Assembly: GCA_964546565.1 (NCBI GenBank)
Contig: CAZJKC010000017.1
Coordinates: 1-29,877, forward strand
Length of the DNA stretch: 29,877 nt
DNA from: CAG-826 sp964546565
GTDB lineage: Bacteria > Bacillota_I > Bacilli_A > RFN20 > CAG-826
Direction of reading: 5' to 3'
Shown here piece after piece: positions 7,213-15,936 of this stretch (its first letter is position 1; the number at the start of each line of letters is the position of its first letter). The position numbers and the translations under genes are program-made. The notes beneath the pieces are model-generated. The model did no database searches. It worked only from the letters and a program-made list of their open reading frames with translations, and was not told where the DNA came from.

Positions 7213-8799
7213 ATGAAAAATAAATTTTATATTACAACCCCTATTTATTATCCTAGTGCTAATTTACATATTGGACACGCTTATTGTACAGTGATGTGTG
7301 ATACTTATGCTCGTTATCGTCGGATGCGTGGCTTTGAAACATACTTTTTAACTGGCTCTGATGAACATGGCGAAAAGATTCAAAAAAATGCGATATTGGC
7401 TAATAAAACAGAACAAGAATTTGTCGATGAAATTGTCGAAGGATTTCATCAATTATGGGATACTTTAAAAATTTCGAATGATGATTATATTCGTACAACA
7501 CAAGAAAGACACATTCATGTAGTTCAAGATGTCTTTTCACGTTTGCTAGAGCAAGGTGACATATATTTAGGAGAATATGAAGGTTGGTATTGCACTCCAT
7601 GCGAGTCTTTTTGGACCGATACACAAGTCGGGGAAGAACATCTTTGCCCTGATTGTGGAAGACATGTTTATAAAGCTAAAGAAAAAGCTTATTTTTTACG
7701 AGTTAATAAATATGTTGATCGTTTGTTAAAGTTTTATGATGAGCATCCTGATTTTATTACTCCAGAATCACGAAAAAATGAAATGATCAATACTTTTATT
7801 AAACCAGGATTAGAAGATTTATGCATAACGAGAACAACTTTTTCATGGGGAGTTCCTGTTAAAGAAGATCCAAAACATGTTGTTTATGTATGGATTGATG
7901 CTTTATTAAATTATATTTCCGCATTAGGCTATGATAGCGGCGATGATTCTTTATTCAAAAAGTATTGGAGTGAAGATACAGAAATCATTCATGTGATTGG
8001 CAATGATATCACACGTTTCCATACGATATATTGGCCTATTATCTTAATGGCTCTAGATTTACCGTTACCCGATCGTATTTTTGTTCATGGATTATTGATG
8101 ATGAAAGATGGGAAAATGTCAAAATCAAAAGGCAATGTTGTGAGCCCTTATCCTCTTGTGGAACGTTATGGATTAGACGCTGTTCGCTATTATTTAGTAC
8201 GGGAAACGATTTTTGGTAGCGATGGAAGATTTACTCCAGAAGACTTTGTTAATCGTATTAATAATGATCTCGCTAACGACTTTGGCAATTTGTTAAATAG
8301 AACAATTGGGATGATTGGTAAATACTTTAATGGTCATCTGCCGGCTTATCAAGGTGATGTCAATGAACAAGATATTGAAATACGTCAAATGGCAAAATTC
8401 ACGATTGAACAATATGAAAAAGCTTTTGATAATCTTCAAATTACGGATGCATTTATCGCTGTTATGAATTTGATTTCACGTGCGAATAAGTATATTGATG
8501 AAACGACTCCATGGGTATTAGCAAAAGATCCTTCAAAAGTTAAGCCATTAGCAAGTGTTATGTCACATTTAGCCAATGTTTTATATATTTCAGCTATCTT
8601 ATTAAGCCCAGTATTGGTTAATTCAGTATCGGAATTATATAAACAATTGAATATTCCTGAACAATTACAAAATTATGAATCAATTAAAACATTTGGTGTC
8701 ATTGGTGACGTTGATGTCAACAAAGGTAATCCATTATTCCCACGATTAGATCCTAAAGTTGAAATTGAATGGATTGCTTCTTTAATGCAACATAAATAA
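7213..8799 (+). CDS. metG: Methionyl-tRNA synthetase
   Basis: This 528-residue class I aminoacyl-tRNA synthetase charges tRNA-Met. The ATP-binding HIGH motif is at 19-22 (LHIGHAY) and KMSKS at 301-305. A CxxC pair (C127, C130) and a second pair (C145, C148) in the connective domain form one zinc knuckle. The frame is open far upstream into rpmE, but the true start is the ATG preceded by GGAAGGTG. The N-terminus MKNKFYITTPIYYPS is the normal family start. The protein ends after the anticodon-binding helical domain, without the C-terminal tRNA-binding (EMAP/Trbp111-like) extension of longer MetG forms. Confidence 0.97.
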   Translation: MKNKFYITTPIYYPSANLHIGHAYCTVMCDTYARYRRMRGFETYFLTGSDEHGEKIQKNAILANKTEQEFVDEIVEGFHQLWDTLKISNDDYIRTTQERHIHVVQDVFSRLLEQGDIYLGEYEGWYCTPCESFWTDTQVGEEHLCPDCGRHVYKAKEKAYFLRVNKYVDRLLKFYDEHPDFITPESRKNEMINTFIKPGLEDLCITRTTFSWGVPVKEDPKHVVYVWIDALLNYISALGYDSGDDSLFKKYWSEDTEIIHVIGNDITRFHTIYWPIILMALDLPLPDRIFVHGLLMMKDGKMSKSKGNVVSPYPLVERYGLDAVRYYLVRETIFGSDGRFTPEDFVNRINNDLANDFGNLLNRTIGMIGKYFNGHLPAYQGDVNEQDIEIRQMAKFTIEQYEKAFDNLQITDAFIAVMNLISRANKYIDETTPWVLAKDPSKVKPLASVMSHLANVLYISAILLSPVLVNSVSELYKQLNIPEQLQNYESIKTFGVIGDVDVNKGNPLFPRLDPKVEIEWIASLMQHK

Positions 8800-8805
8800 A
8801 AAGAT

Positions 8806-8830
8806 AGGTCCCGTATTTTTCGGGACTTTT
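8806..8830 (+). terminator. Intrinsic terminator after metG
   Basis: GTCCCG (8808-8813) pairs with CGGGAC (8821-8826) over a T-rich loop, with two further pairs possible at the base, followed by TTTT. It ends 30 nt before rlmD, leaving little room for a separate promoter. Confidence 0.8.
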
Positions 8831-8859
8831 ATCAATTAGAAGACAAGAAGGTGATGAGT

Positions 8860-10224
8860 ATGGCAATCAAAAAAGAAAAAAACTTAGGTGAATTTGAAGC
8901 GACATGCGTTGACCAATCTTATGACGGAAAAGGTGTGACACGATATAATGGTAAAGTTGTTTTTGTTGCTGGTTTTTTTCTTCATGAAAAGGCTCTTATC
9001 CGATTGATTTATGAACGCAGTGAATTTTATATTGGTAAAATTGTAAAATTAATAAAAAAGTCACCTTCACGTATTGAACCAAAATGTAAAGTGTGCTCGA
9101 CATGTGGTGGATGTGTATTTCAACAATTAAAATATGATGAACAATTAGAATTTAAAACCAAACAAGTTAAAGAAGCATTGACTAAAATAACGGGTATTTC
9201 GGCACAAGTTGAAAAATGCTTAGGGATGGAGAATCCTTATTATTATCGGAATAAGATTCAGTTACCAGTAGGTCTTAGTCAAAAAGGTCGAATCATTACG
9301 GGTTTTTATAAGGAAAAATCGCATGATATTGTCCCCATTGATACTTGCTATATTGAAAATGAATACGCTAGTGATATCGTTAACAAAATCAAAGAATTGA
9401 TGAAAAAGTATCGTATTGCACCTTATGATGAAGATCGTAGAACCGGTGTTATTCGTCATATTTTAATTCGGACCTCTTTTTATAAAAAGCAAATTATGGT
9501 TGTACTTGTTACTGCTAAAGACGCATTTGGTGGAAGAAACGATTTTATTAAGGAATTACATTTATCTTGCCCAAATATTACCACTATTGTGCAAAATATA
9601 AATGAAAGGGATACGAACGTTATTCTTGGTGAAAAAGAAAGAATTTTATTTGGTAAAGGATATATTGAGGATGCACTTTGCGATGTTTGGTTTCAAATAT
9701 CGGCCAAATCTTTTTATCAAATCAATCCTCAACAAACAGAAGTGCTTTATCAAACCGCTGTTACTTTGGCTAATTTGACGGGGAAAGAAAGAGTTTTAGA
9801 TTGTTATTGTGGTATTGGAACCATTGGTTTAGTAGCTAGTAAACACGCTAAAGAAGTGATTGGTGTTGAAATAGTTAAAGAAGCGGTCATGGATGCTAGA
9901 CAAAATGCGCGACGAAATAATATTACAAACGCTACCTTTTATGTTGGTGACGCCAGTGAATGGATGAGTAATTATGCAAAGAATAACCATGATATTGATG
10001 TTGTCTTTATGGATCCTCCAAGAAAAGGATCAGATGAACGCTTTTTAAAATCTCTTATGGCACTTGAACCTAAAACAGTAGTGTATATTTCATGTAATCC
10101 ATCAACCTTAGCAAGAGATTTAAAAATGTTGTTAAAAAAATATAAAATAGTTAAAGTGCAACCGGTTGACATGTTTCCTATGACATATCATGTAGAGACT
10201 ATCACATTGCTATGTCGAAAATAG
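8860..10224 (+). CDS. rlmD: 23S rRNA (uracil-C5)-methyltransferase, RlmD/RlmCD type
   Basis: This 454-residue TrmA-family enzyme uses SAM to make 5-methyluridine in RNA. An N-terminal TRAM-like RNA-binding domain (about 10-68) precedes a cysteine cluster C76, C79, C82, C85 that fits an iron-sulphur site (C-x5-C-G-G-C plus one extra Cys). The SAM-binding motif is D314-C-Y-C-G-I-G. The active-site DPPRKG and the nucleophile C412 in SCNPSTLARD are intact, with E446 in HVETI near the end. Family members in Firmicutes (RlmCD) methylate U747 and U1939 of 23S rRNA, and which positions apply here is not certain. GTG at 8851 and ATG at 8854 are in frame, but AAGGTG at 8848-8853 best serves the ATG at 8860. 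Confidence 0.93.
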   Translation: MAIKKEKNLGEFEATCVDQSYDGKGVTRYNGKVVFVAGFFLHEKALIRLIYERSEFYIGKIVKLIKKSPSRIEPKCKVCSTCGGCVFQQLKYDEQLEFKTKQVKEALTKITGISAQVEKCLGMENPYYYRNKIQLPVGLSQKGRIITGFYKEKSHDIVPIDTCYIENEYASDIVNKIKELMKKYRIAPYDEDRRTGVIRHILIRTSFYKKQIMVVLVTAKDAFGGRNDFIKELHLSCPNITTIVQNINERDTNVILGEKERILFGKGYIEDALCDVWFQISAKSFYQINPQQTEVLYQTAVTLANLTGKERVLDCYCGIGTIGLVASKHAKEVIGVEIVKEAVMDARQNARRNNITNATFYVGDASEWMSNYAKNNHDIDVVFMDPPRKGSDERFLKSLMALEPKTVVYISCNPSTLARDLKMLLKKYKIVKVQPVDMFPMTYHVETITLLCRK

Positions 10225-10254
10225 CCAAAAAGTGACCTAAAAGGCACAAAAATG

Positions 10255-10296
10255 AAGGATTTTCGCCCTCGAAAATTGGACGGAAGTCCTTTTTTC
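10255..10296 (+). terminator. Terminator after rlmD with two alternative folds
   Basis: ATTTTCG (10259-10265) pairs with CGAAAAT (10270-10276). Then GGAC-GGAA-GTCC (10278-10289) is followed by TTTTTT. AAGGA (10255-10259) can also pair with TCCTT (10287-10291), closing a branched structure. Either fold ends in the T run. Confidence 0.75.
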
Positions 10297-10418
10297 TTTT
10301 CCGGATGAGACATTTATATTACAAATCAGCTCTATTTTTTACATAATAATTAAAAAATTTAGTTAGCTTTGATATAACCAAATTAATAAGTGACTAAATA
10401 AAAAGGAACGTGGCGCCT

Positions 10419-11711
10419 ATGTTTTATGAATCGAATGTCGTTGAATTGAAAAGCAAACTGATCGATGAGGTGAAGAACGAGATCGTCGCTTTTTTGAATA
10501 CCAAAGGCGGGAAGATCTACGTAGGGGTGAACGACGATGGAACAATCAATGAATCCTTCCTCGAAGAGAGCAAGGACGCTGTTTCTCTGAAACTGGCCTC
10601 ATGGCTCCAAGAGGCGTTCTATCCGCTTCCATCAAATCTTGTTACTTTCGATTTCAATGAAGATGGGGTATTAGAGATTGATGTCGAAGAAGGAAACAAC
10701 AAACCGTATTACCTAAGGGATAAGGGACCGAAGCCAAGTGGCGTGTACAAAAGGGTCGGGACATCCATCCGAAAATGTAGCGATGACGAGATTCTCAAGA
10801 TGATCATGGACTCCAAGGCCTATGACTACGAGAGCGACGTCAGCGATAACCAGGATTTGACTTTTCGCTTCTTAAGCAAGTTTTGCGATGAGCACGATAT
10901 CTCTTTGAGCGACAAGCAGATGGTCACATTGGGATTGAGAAAAGCTAATGGTTTATATACAAACCTTAGCTTGCTCCTTTCGGACGAATCGCCTGTATGC
11001 GTGAAAGTCGCCGAATACGATGGCCAAATGAACTTCAAACTTAAGAAGACATTTGCAGGTTCTTTACTCAAGGTTCTTTTGGATACCCAGGAGCAGGCTG
11101 TGAGGATGAACGACGTCTCCGCGGTCATCGACAAGGTCTCGTGGAAGAGGATCGAGACGCCATTCTACCCCGGGAATTCCCTGCGCGAGATCATCCTAAA
11201 TGCCTTCTGTCACACGAACTATTTCATCCGGTCGAACATTAAGGTCGAGTTCTACAGGGATAAGGCGAAGATCACGAGTCCCGGAGGGCTGTATAAGACA
11301 ACGCTTGAAGACGTGCTGAAAGGCGTGCAGACCTATCGAAACGAGAGGCTTGTCCATCTGCTAGATAAGCTGGGACTGATTGAGAATTACGGCACTGGAA
11401 TCGCAAGGACTTTGAAAGCTTACAAAGGCACCGGGAAGGAGCCCAAGTTCTACGACAGCGAGAACTTTTTCATTGTGTATCTGCCGAACCTCAACTACAG
11501 TGACCAAATAAATGACGAAATAAATGATTTGGGACTGTCCATCATAAGAACCGTGAAGGGCAACCCAGGGATAAAAGCCGACAAAATCTATGGAATCCTG
11601 TCTTTTGGCGACAAAGGAATCACTTTGAATATGGTAAGGAACTCCATAAAGAGAGAGTTTAGGAACTATATCGAAGACATGCTAAACTTAAGAAAACTGC
11701 TTATTTATTAA
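10419..11711 (+). CDS. AlbA_2 (Schlafen-like) DNA-binding putative regulator, G+C-rich, altered 3' end
   Basis: This 430-residue protein has an AlbA_2/Schlafen-like domain (about 5-122, with FLNTKGGKIYVGVNDDG) and a HATPase_c_4 region: REIILNAFCHTNY with E257 and N261, then SPGG (287-290) and GTGI (325-328). The family is annotated as transcriptional regulators or ATP-dependent helicase-like proteins, and the true role is unsettled. The gene is much richer in G+C than its neighbours, with many ctg, gcc, gac and aag codons, which implies recent transfer. It matches family expectations up to about residue 419 (KREFRNYIE) and then ends in MLNLRKLLIY, read from AT-rich DNA that codes better in another frame. 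The natural C-terminus seems to have been replaced. GTG at 10410 is in frame, but ATG is better spaced from AAAAGGAA (10401-10408). Confidence 0.82.
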   Translation: MFYESNVVELKSKLIDEVKNEIVAFLNTKGGKIYVGVNDDGTINESFLEESKDAVSLKLASWLQEAFYPLPSNLVTFDFNEDGVLEIDVEEGNNKPYYLRDKGPKPSGVYKRVGTSIRKCSDDEILKMIMDSKAYDYESDVSDNQDLTFRFLSKFCDEHDISLSDKQMVTLGLRKANGLYTNLSLLLSDESPVCVKVAEYDGQMNFKLKKTFAGSLLKVLLDTQEQAVRMNDVSAVIDKVSWKRIETPFYPGNSLREIILNAFCHTNYFIRSNIKVEFYRDKAKITSPGGLYKTTLEDVLKGVQTYRNERLVHLLDKLGLIENYGTGIARTLKAYKGTGKEPKFYDSENFFIVYLPNLNYSDQINDEINDLGLSIIRTVKGNPGIKADKIYGILSFGDKGITLNMVRNSIKREFRNYIEDMLNLRKLLIY

Positions 11712-11856
11712 CTCAAGCTTTTGAAATCATAGATGAAGTATATAACGAAGCTTATGAAGTGTTCTTAGAGTTTTAAGTAAAAATGAGAAATACTGAAATT
11801 GAAAAGCTAATTAAAGAAGGTATTTAGATAGAGATGAACTAGAAAATGAGATGTAA
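11678..11856 (+). pseudogene. Decayed AT-rich reading frame remnants at the island junction
   Basis: From about 11678, a frame different from the AlbA_2 gene reads HAKLKKTAYLLTQAFEIIDE and on to a stop at 11774-11776, with normal-looking AT-rich codon use. Next, the ATG at 11783 opens a short frame (MRNTEIEKLIKEG) that stops, but a frame shift at about 11820 continues it (YLDRDELENEM) to a stop at 11854-11856. These look like the 3' remains of one or two small genes. Family not recognised. The sequence from 11857 to 11984 shows no gene. Confidence 0.5.
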
Positions 11857-11984
11857 ACATTAGTTATTTTTCGTTGGTACATTAGATTTATCAATAGGAT
11901 AAGAGATGTACTATAGATTTTTGGTTACCTTCCTAAGTTTAGTAAATGTGATATCTATTTCGATTTAGTTGTTTCGTATATTGT

Positions 11985-12013
11985 AAAAAAAGCACCTACA
12001 CGAATGTAGATGC
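11985..12013 (-). terminator. Intrinsic terminator for the minus-strand AlbA_2 gene
   Basis: On the minus strand, a 9-bp stem (GCATCTACA with TGTAGGTGC, one G-U pair) is capped by a TTCG tetraloop and followed by seven T residues. It lies right after the stop codon at 12020. Confidence 0.9.
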
Positions 12014-12019
12014 CAATGA

Positions 12020-13543
12020 TTATTTGAATTTGTATTTACCTTTACCATGACCAACAACTGGTTCAATTAGGTTATTATCTTTTAGAATTTTGATATAAAT
12101 AGATGCTTGTGATTTACCAGAAGATGTAACTTCTATAACATCGCTACGACCAAATACTGTATTACCTAACTTATTGTATATAGTTAATAAATGAGTTTTA
12201 ACATTTTTTTGACAATCGATTTTATTAATCAATGAAGCAATGTCCGGTTTTTGGATGTCAATGTCCGGTTTTTGGATGTCAATGTCCGGTTTTTCATCTT
12301 GCAAAGTTAGTTTTTTAATAAATATAGTTAACTTAGTTACATCAGGATTGAAATTATCAAATAGTTCAGGAGTAGGGTAATTACCTTCTTTTGTAGCATT
12401 AATAATTAATGGATATCCACTTCCTGCACGTTCACCAATATTTACAAAAGAAAAGATATTTAGAATTGTTCTATTTCTTGCTTGTGATTCTCCACCTAAC
12501 ATTATTTGTCCTAATGGCATAGCAAGTATACCGGGATTAGAGAAAACTAATTTGTCGTGATATTGTTTAATAACTAAACCTAATTCGCCATGATAATCAG
12601 CATTTGATAGTGTGTTACATAATGCTTCACGAATTGCCTTTTTCATTGGAGAAGAATCATCACGGAACATACCATTCATTTTAAAAGGAACTGCGATATC
12701 TTCGGTTAATTTGAAAGTAATACGATAATAGAAATCATATAAGTTTCCACTCCAATCACCATTAGTAGAAGTGATTCTAAATGACCATCTCATGTCATCA
12801 CCTTCTAAGTTTCTATGATCTTGATAATCTAGAAAATAGTTCGGATAAACATTAGTGATATCGTAGAAGTTACCAAACATTAATAATCCGGCTTTTGTAG
12901 GGTGAGCATTACCATTTTTATCACGTTTAGCGGCACCAATATGAATTAAGAAATTTTCATTGTCATCTTTAACGAATGGATGATCTTCTTTGTGATATTG
13001 GTTATAACCAGTTCGATATTTTGCTAAAGTATCTTGGTTAATGACAGATAAGTCCATTTCTTCAATCATATAACTATCGTTTGATTGTTCATCTTGGTCA
13101 CGAAGCATCGCTTGTATTTCTTTTTTAGTACAGCGATAGTCACCTTCATGATTTCTACGATAAGCAAATAATGGATTGTTATTAATATAAATCGGTTTAA
13201 ATGATTTATCTGCTTGAGGCACGTTAATCACTACTATATAATCGTTATTTATTTGTTGAATTTGAACATCTTTATCTAATAATAAATTAATGCTTACTTT
13301 TGTTTGATTATTAATTGTATCCCAAAAAGATTTTAAAAGATTATTAGCTTGGTTTTCAGTTAACCCACAAGTATATAATTTTTTGTTTTTATTTTCACCA
13401 ACGCCTAATATAATAGTGCCACCATAAGAATTACAAAAAGCACTATATGTTTCCCATATAGAGTTAGGAATGCCTTGAACAGATTGTTTTACTTCAAGTT
13501 GATTGTTTTCTTTAAGTTTATTAAATTGATTTAAATCAAACAT
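12020..13543 (-). CDS. AlbA_2-HATPase putative regulator with C-terminal winged helix
   Basis: This 507-residue protein starts with an AlbA_2/Schlafen-like domain (about 8-145: QLEVKQ with E17, then CNSYGGTIILGVGE). A HATPase_c_4-type region has E306 and N310 in IREALCNTLSNADYHG, SNPG (335-338) and RAGSGY (372-377). After it, KPDIDIQ is repeated in tandem at residues 418-431 with a third partial copy, followed by a winged-helix domain (about 437-507) ending GHGKGKYKFK. AAAGGAGG lies close upstream, and the gene follows the Cro-type repressor gene by 12 nt, so the two form an operon. The AT-rich codon use matches the host, unlike the other AlbA_2 gene. The likely role is DNA- or RNA-binding regulation, and the mechanism is unknown. 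Confidence 0.87.
   Translation of the reverse strand: MFDLNQFNKLKENNQLEVKQSVQGIPNSIWETYSAFCNSYGGTIILGVGENKNKKLYTCGLTENQANNLLKSFWDTINNQTKVSINLLLDKDVQIQQINNDYIVVINVPQADKSFKPIYINNNPLFAYRRNHEGDYRCTKKEIQAMLRDQDEQSNDSYMIEEMDLSVINQDTLAKYRTGYNQYHKEDHPFVKDDNENFLIHIGAAKRDKNGNAHPTKAGLLMFGNFYDITNVYPNYFLDYQDHRNLEGDDMRWSFRITSTNGDWSGNLYDFYYRITFKLTEDIAVPFKMNGMFRDDSSPMKKAIREALCNTLSNADYHGELGLVIKQYHDKLVFSNPGILAMPLGQIMLGGESQARNRTILNIFSFVNIGERAGSGYPLIINATKEGNYPTPELFDNFNPDVTKLTIFIKKLTLQDEKPDIDIQKPDIDIQKPDIASLINKIDCQKNVKTHLLTIYNKLGNTVFGRSDVIEVTSSGKSQASIYIKILKDNNLIEPVVGHGKGKYKFK
12241..12294. repeat. 21-bp tandem repeat inside the AlbA_2 gene
   Basis: Two perfect 21-bp units (12241-12261 and 12262-12282) are followed by 12 bases of a third. 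Each unit contains TGTCCGGTTTTTGGATGTC. Because 21 is a multiple of three, copy-number change adds or removes seven residues (KPDIDIQ) in the linker without a frameshift. Confidence 0.95.
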
Positions 13544-13555
13544 GATGCCCTCCTT

Positions 13556-13918
13556 TTACTTAATTCTTCTTATAAATGTATCTAAAAATACTCTAATTTC
13601 ATCATCGTCACGATAAGAATCTATTAATTTTTTAAATTCTTTATTATGAGCATAATTATATAAAATTTCTATTTGTTTAGGAGTTAATTTAGAAATAGAT
13701 TCAAAACCTAATATTTCATTAATTGGAACATCCATATAATCCGAAATCTTCTTAAACAAATTTAAATCAGGTGCACATTCACCATTTCTCCATCTAGTAA
13801 CAGAGCAAGCAGTTACACCAATTGCAATCGCAAATTTATTAGATGATACTTTATGGTCTTTTAGCCAAGTATCAATGTATTTACAAACATATTCTCTAGT
13901 AGTTAATTCGTTATTCAT
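13556..13918 (-). CDS. Cro/CI-type helix-turn-helix regulator
   Basis: This 120-residue protein has an HTH_3 domain (about 10-72). The helix-turn-helix is near 27-48 (SNKFAIAIGVTACSVTRWRNG), followed by PDLNLFKKISDYMDVPINEIL, the usual third part of the fold. The C-terminus (about 78-120) is helical, charged and unrecognised. It is the first gene of a minus-strand pair with the AlbA_2 protein and has a consensus promoter just upstream. It is therefore a good candidate for a repressor of its own operon and perhaps of the divergent recombinase. GGTGGAAAG precedes the ATG. Confidence 0.88.
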   Translation of the reverse strand: MNNELTTREYVCKYIDTWLKDHKVSSNKFAIAIGVTACSVTRWRNGECAPDLNLFKKISDYMDVPINEILGFESISKLTPKQIEILYNYAHNKEFKKLIDSYRDDDEIRVFLDTFIRRIK

Positions 13919-13940
13919 ATTCTTTCCACCTTCTATAGCA

Positions 13941-13969
13941 ATTATACTACTTTAGAATAATATAATCAA
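13941..13969 (-). promoter_or_regulatory. Promoter of the HTH-AlbA_2 operon
   Basis: On the minus strand, TTGATT (13964-13969) and a perfect TATAAT (13941-13946) are spaced by 17 bp, about 25 nt ahead of the HTH start codon. The region up to 14072 is a divergent promoter region. On the plus strand, TATAAT at 14010-14015 could serve the recombinase. Confidence 0.75.
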
Positions 13970-14072
13970 TTTAAAAATTAACGTATTTAGATTAATAAAA
14001 ACGTTCATATATAATAGAAACAAAGAAAGTAATTTATTTACATCTATTATAAAAAAAGAAGACGGAATAATT

Positions 14073-14362
14073 ATGGTAAGTATAGAATGCTATATTTACA
14101 CAAGAGTATCTACTTTAATGAAAGTAGATGGATATTCGTTAGATGCTCAAAAAGACAAATTAAAGAAATATGCTGACTATATGAGAATGAAAGTTCTTAG
14201 AGAATATTATGATGAAGAAAAAATTGGAAATAATATTGAAGGTCGCCCTAGTTTCCTTCGTATCTAAATGATGTTAAATATATTCTAGTTTTCAAATTAT
14301 CAAGATTTGGAAGAAACGCTGCAGATGTATTAACTTCATTACAACTGATGCGCAATCATTAG
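14073..14362 (+). pseudogene. Serine recombinase (large resolvase type), truncated and frameshifted
   Basis: The intact frame gives 64 residues with the N-terminal catalytic motif YIYTRVST (nucleophile S13), GYSLDAQ and NIEGRPSF, then stops. A second frame from about 14265 resumes with the next conserved block, LVFKLSRFGRNAADVLTSLQ, and stops at 14360-14362. The residues normally between these blocks are partly missing, so a small deletion caused the shift. The remainder of the gene (DNA-binding and zinc domains) is absent. Such recombinases drive integrative elements or phages, so this is a dead integrase consistent with an old island. Confidence 0.85.
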
Positions 14363-14548
14363 GGTTGTATTGAACTTAGATGATTTTAATAATGATTATT
14401 ATTTTGCCCGAAACATATGTGAGCACTTTTTTATTAATAGGATAGGAAATCTTTTAAATCAATAAAAATACGATAAAAAATACAAGATTCTAGCCTTAAA
14501 AACTAAGTGCTATATTTATATTATTTTTTAAAAAAAAGTTACGGTCTA

Positions 14549-14569
14549 TTATCGATAATATATCGATAA
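14549..14569. repeat. Inverted repeat TTATCGATA / TATCGATAA
   Basis: A perfect 9-bp inverted repeat with a 3-nt centre has eight A residues 11 nt to its left (14530-14537) and eight T residues close to its right (about 14574-14581). It could be a bidirectional terminator for the converging recombinase remnant and DUF4143 gene, or a recombination or operator site. No gene is seen between 14363 and 14654. Confidence 0.5.
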
Positions 14570-14654
14570 CATTATTTTTTTTATACTGTGCTTAGCGCAC
14601 TATACGTTACAAAGGCAATATAAAAGGGAATCTAGATTTTATAAACTGAGTTAA

Positions 14655-15908
14655 TTAGAATTCTAAACTATTTTGATTTAAAAGGAAGTATCTAATTCCC
14701 ATGATTGTAATGCCTTGTTCATTAGAATAAGGTTTAATATCTTCTCTAACTATAATAATTTTTTTAAAGAAATCATGAACATTTATCAAGGGTCTTAATT
14801 CTTGATTAATTTTATTTTCTGTTGGTAATGCATACGCTGATTGAATGTAATAACGTTTGCTACCTTGATTGCAAACAAAATCAACTTCAATTTGTTTTTT
14901 GGAGTATTTACCATCAATGTTTTCAAAAATTTCTATGATACCTACATCAACATTATAGCCTCTATATAATAGTTCGTTATAAATTAGATTTTCTATTAAA
15001 TGAGAATATTCATTTTGCCTAAAGTTGAGCCTAGCATTTCTTAAACCTAAATCTGCATAATATATTTTTTGTAGTGAGGAAAGGTATTGTTTACCTTTTA
15101 TATCATATCGTTGTGCTTCATTGATTAGGAATGCATTTTTTAAGTGATCAATGTATATACGTATTGTTTTATCAGAAATACTTTTTCCTAAAACACTACT
15201 TGCAGTTTTTGAAAGTTTGTTTGGCGAAGTTAAAGAACCAATAGAGGAAGCAAGTATATCAACTAAATTATCTAATATTTCTTCACCTCTTAAATGATTT
15301 CTATCTACGATGTCTTTTAGATAAGTTTCTTTGAATAAATCTATTAAGTATTTAGATTTTTGTTGCTCGGTTTTTAATGTTAATATTCTAGGCAAACCAC
15401 CATATATTAAATAATCATTGAAAGCGACACTAAATTCAATATTAGGTAATGCTGAGTAGTATTCACTGAAAGATAAAGGATAAACTCTAATTTCATCGCC
15501 TCTACCTCTAAATTCAGTCAAAATATCATTTGATAGAAATTTAGAGTTTGAACCAGTAACATATATATCTAGATTTTCATTTCTATTTAGTCCGTTTAAA
15601 ACTTTTTCAAAGTTTTTACAAAACTGTATTTCATCTAAGAAAATATAAAAATGTTCTTCTTCATTGATTTTAGAACGGATATATTGCCCGAGTTTTTTAT
15701 AATCAAGCAAATTTTCAAATTGTTCTGAATCAAGACTTATTTTAATTATATTATTTGGATTAGTGCCAATTGATAATAAATAATTATAAAAAATATTAAA
15801 AAGAAGTGTTGATTTTCCGGAACGTCTTAAACCAGTAATCACTTTAATAGCCCCATTGTCCATTCTATCAATTAACATTTGTAAATATATATCACGTTTA
15901 ATAATCAT
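14655..15908 (-). CDS. AAA ATPase with DUF4143 domain
   Basis: This 417-residue protein has an AAA_14-type ATPase domain with Walker A GLRRSGKS (26-33, K32) and Walker B YIFLDEIQ (D92, E93). A middle helical region contains the sequence around EILDNLVDILASSIGSLTSP, a winged-helix-like stretch. The C-terminal DUF4143 domain, which has a nuclease-like fold in related proteins, begins near residue 280. The family is common in anaerobes and archaea and its function is unproven. The gene stands alone at the island edge, with GGAGG about 10 nt upstream and a consensus promoter. The promoter is framed by two identical 25-bp repeats, suggesting tight, perhaps autogenous, control. Confidence 0.9.
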   Translation of the reverse strand: MIIKRDIYLQMLIDRMDNGAIKVITGLRRSGKSTLLFNIFYNYLLSIGTNPNNIIKISLDSEQFENLLDYKKLGQYIRSKINEEEHFYIFLDEIQFCKNFEKVLNGLNRNENLDIYVTGSNSKFLSNDILTEFRGRGDEIRVYPLSFSEYYSALPNIEFSVAFNDYLIYGGLPRILTLKTEQQKSKYLIDLFKETYLKDIVDRNHLRGEEILDNLVDILASSIGSLTSPNKLSKTASSVLGKSISDKTIRIYIDHLKNAFLINEAQRYDIKGKQYLSSLQKIYYADLGLRNARLNFRQNEYSHLIENLIYNELLYRGYNVDVGIIEIFENIDGKYSKKQIEVDFVCNQGSKRYYIQSAYALPTENKINQELRPLINVHDFFKKIIIVREDIKPYSNEQGITIMGIRYFLLNQNSLEF

Positions 15909-15936
15909 GGTTTAACCTCCAATACGAATTTAATAC

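Noticed and set aside
10826..11134. Antisense open frame within the G+C-rich AlbA_2 gene
   Set aside because: It has no ribosome binding site or recognisable domain. It is a by-product of the codon bias of the gene on the other strand.
12241..12294. Short tandem repeats as a CRISPR array
   Set aside because: The units are directly adjacent without unique spacers and lie in frame inside a coding gene.
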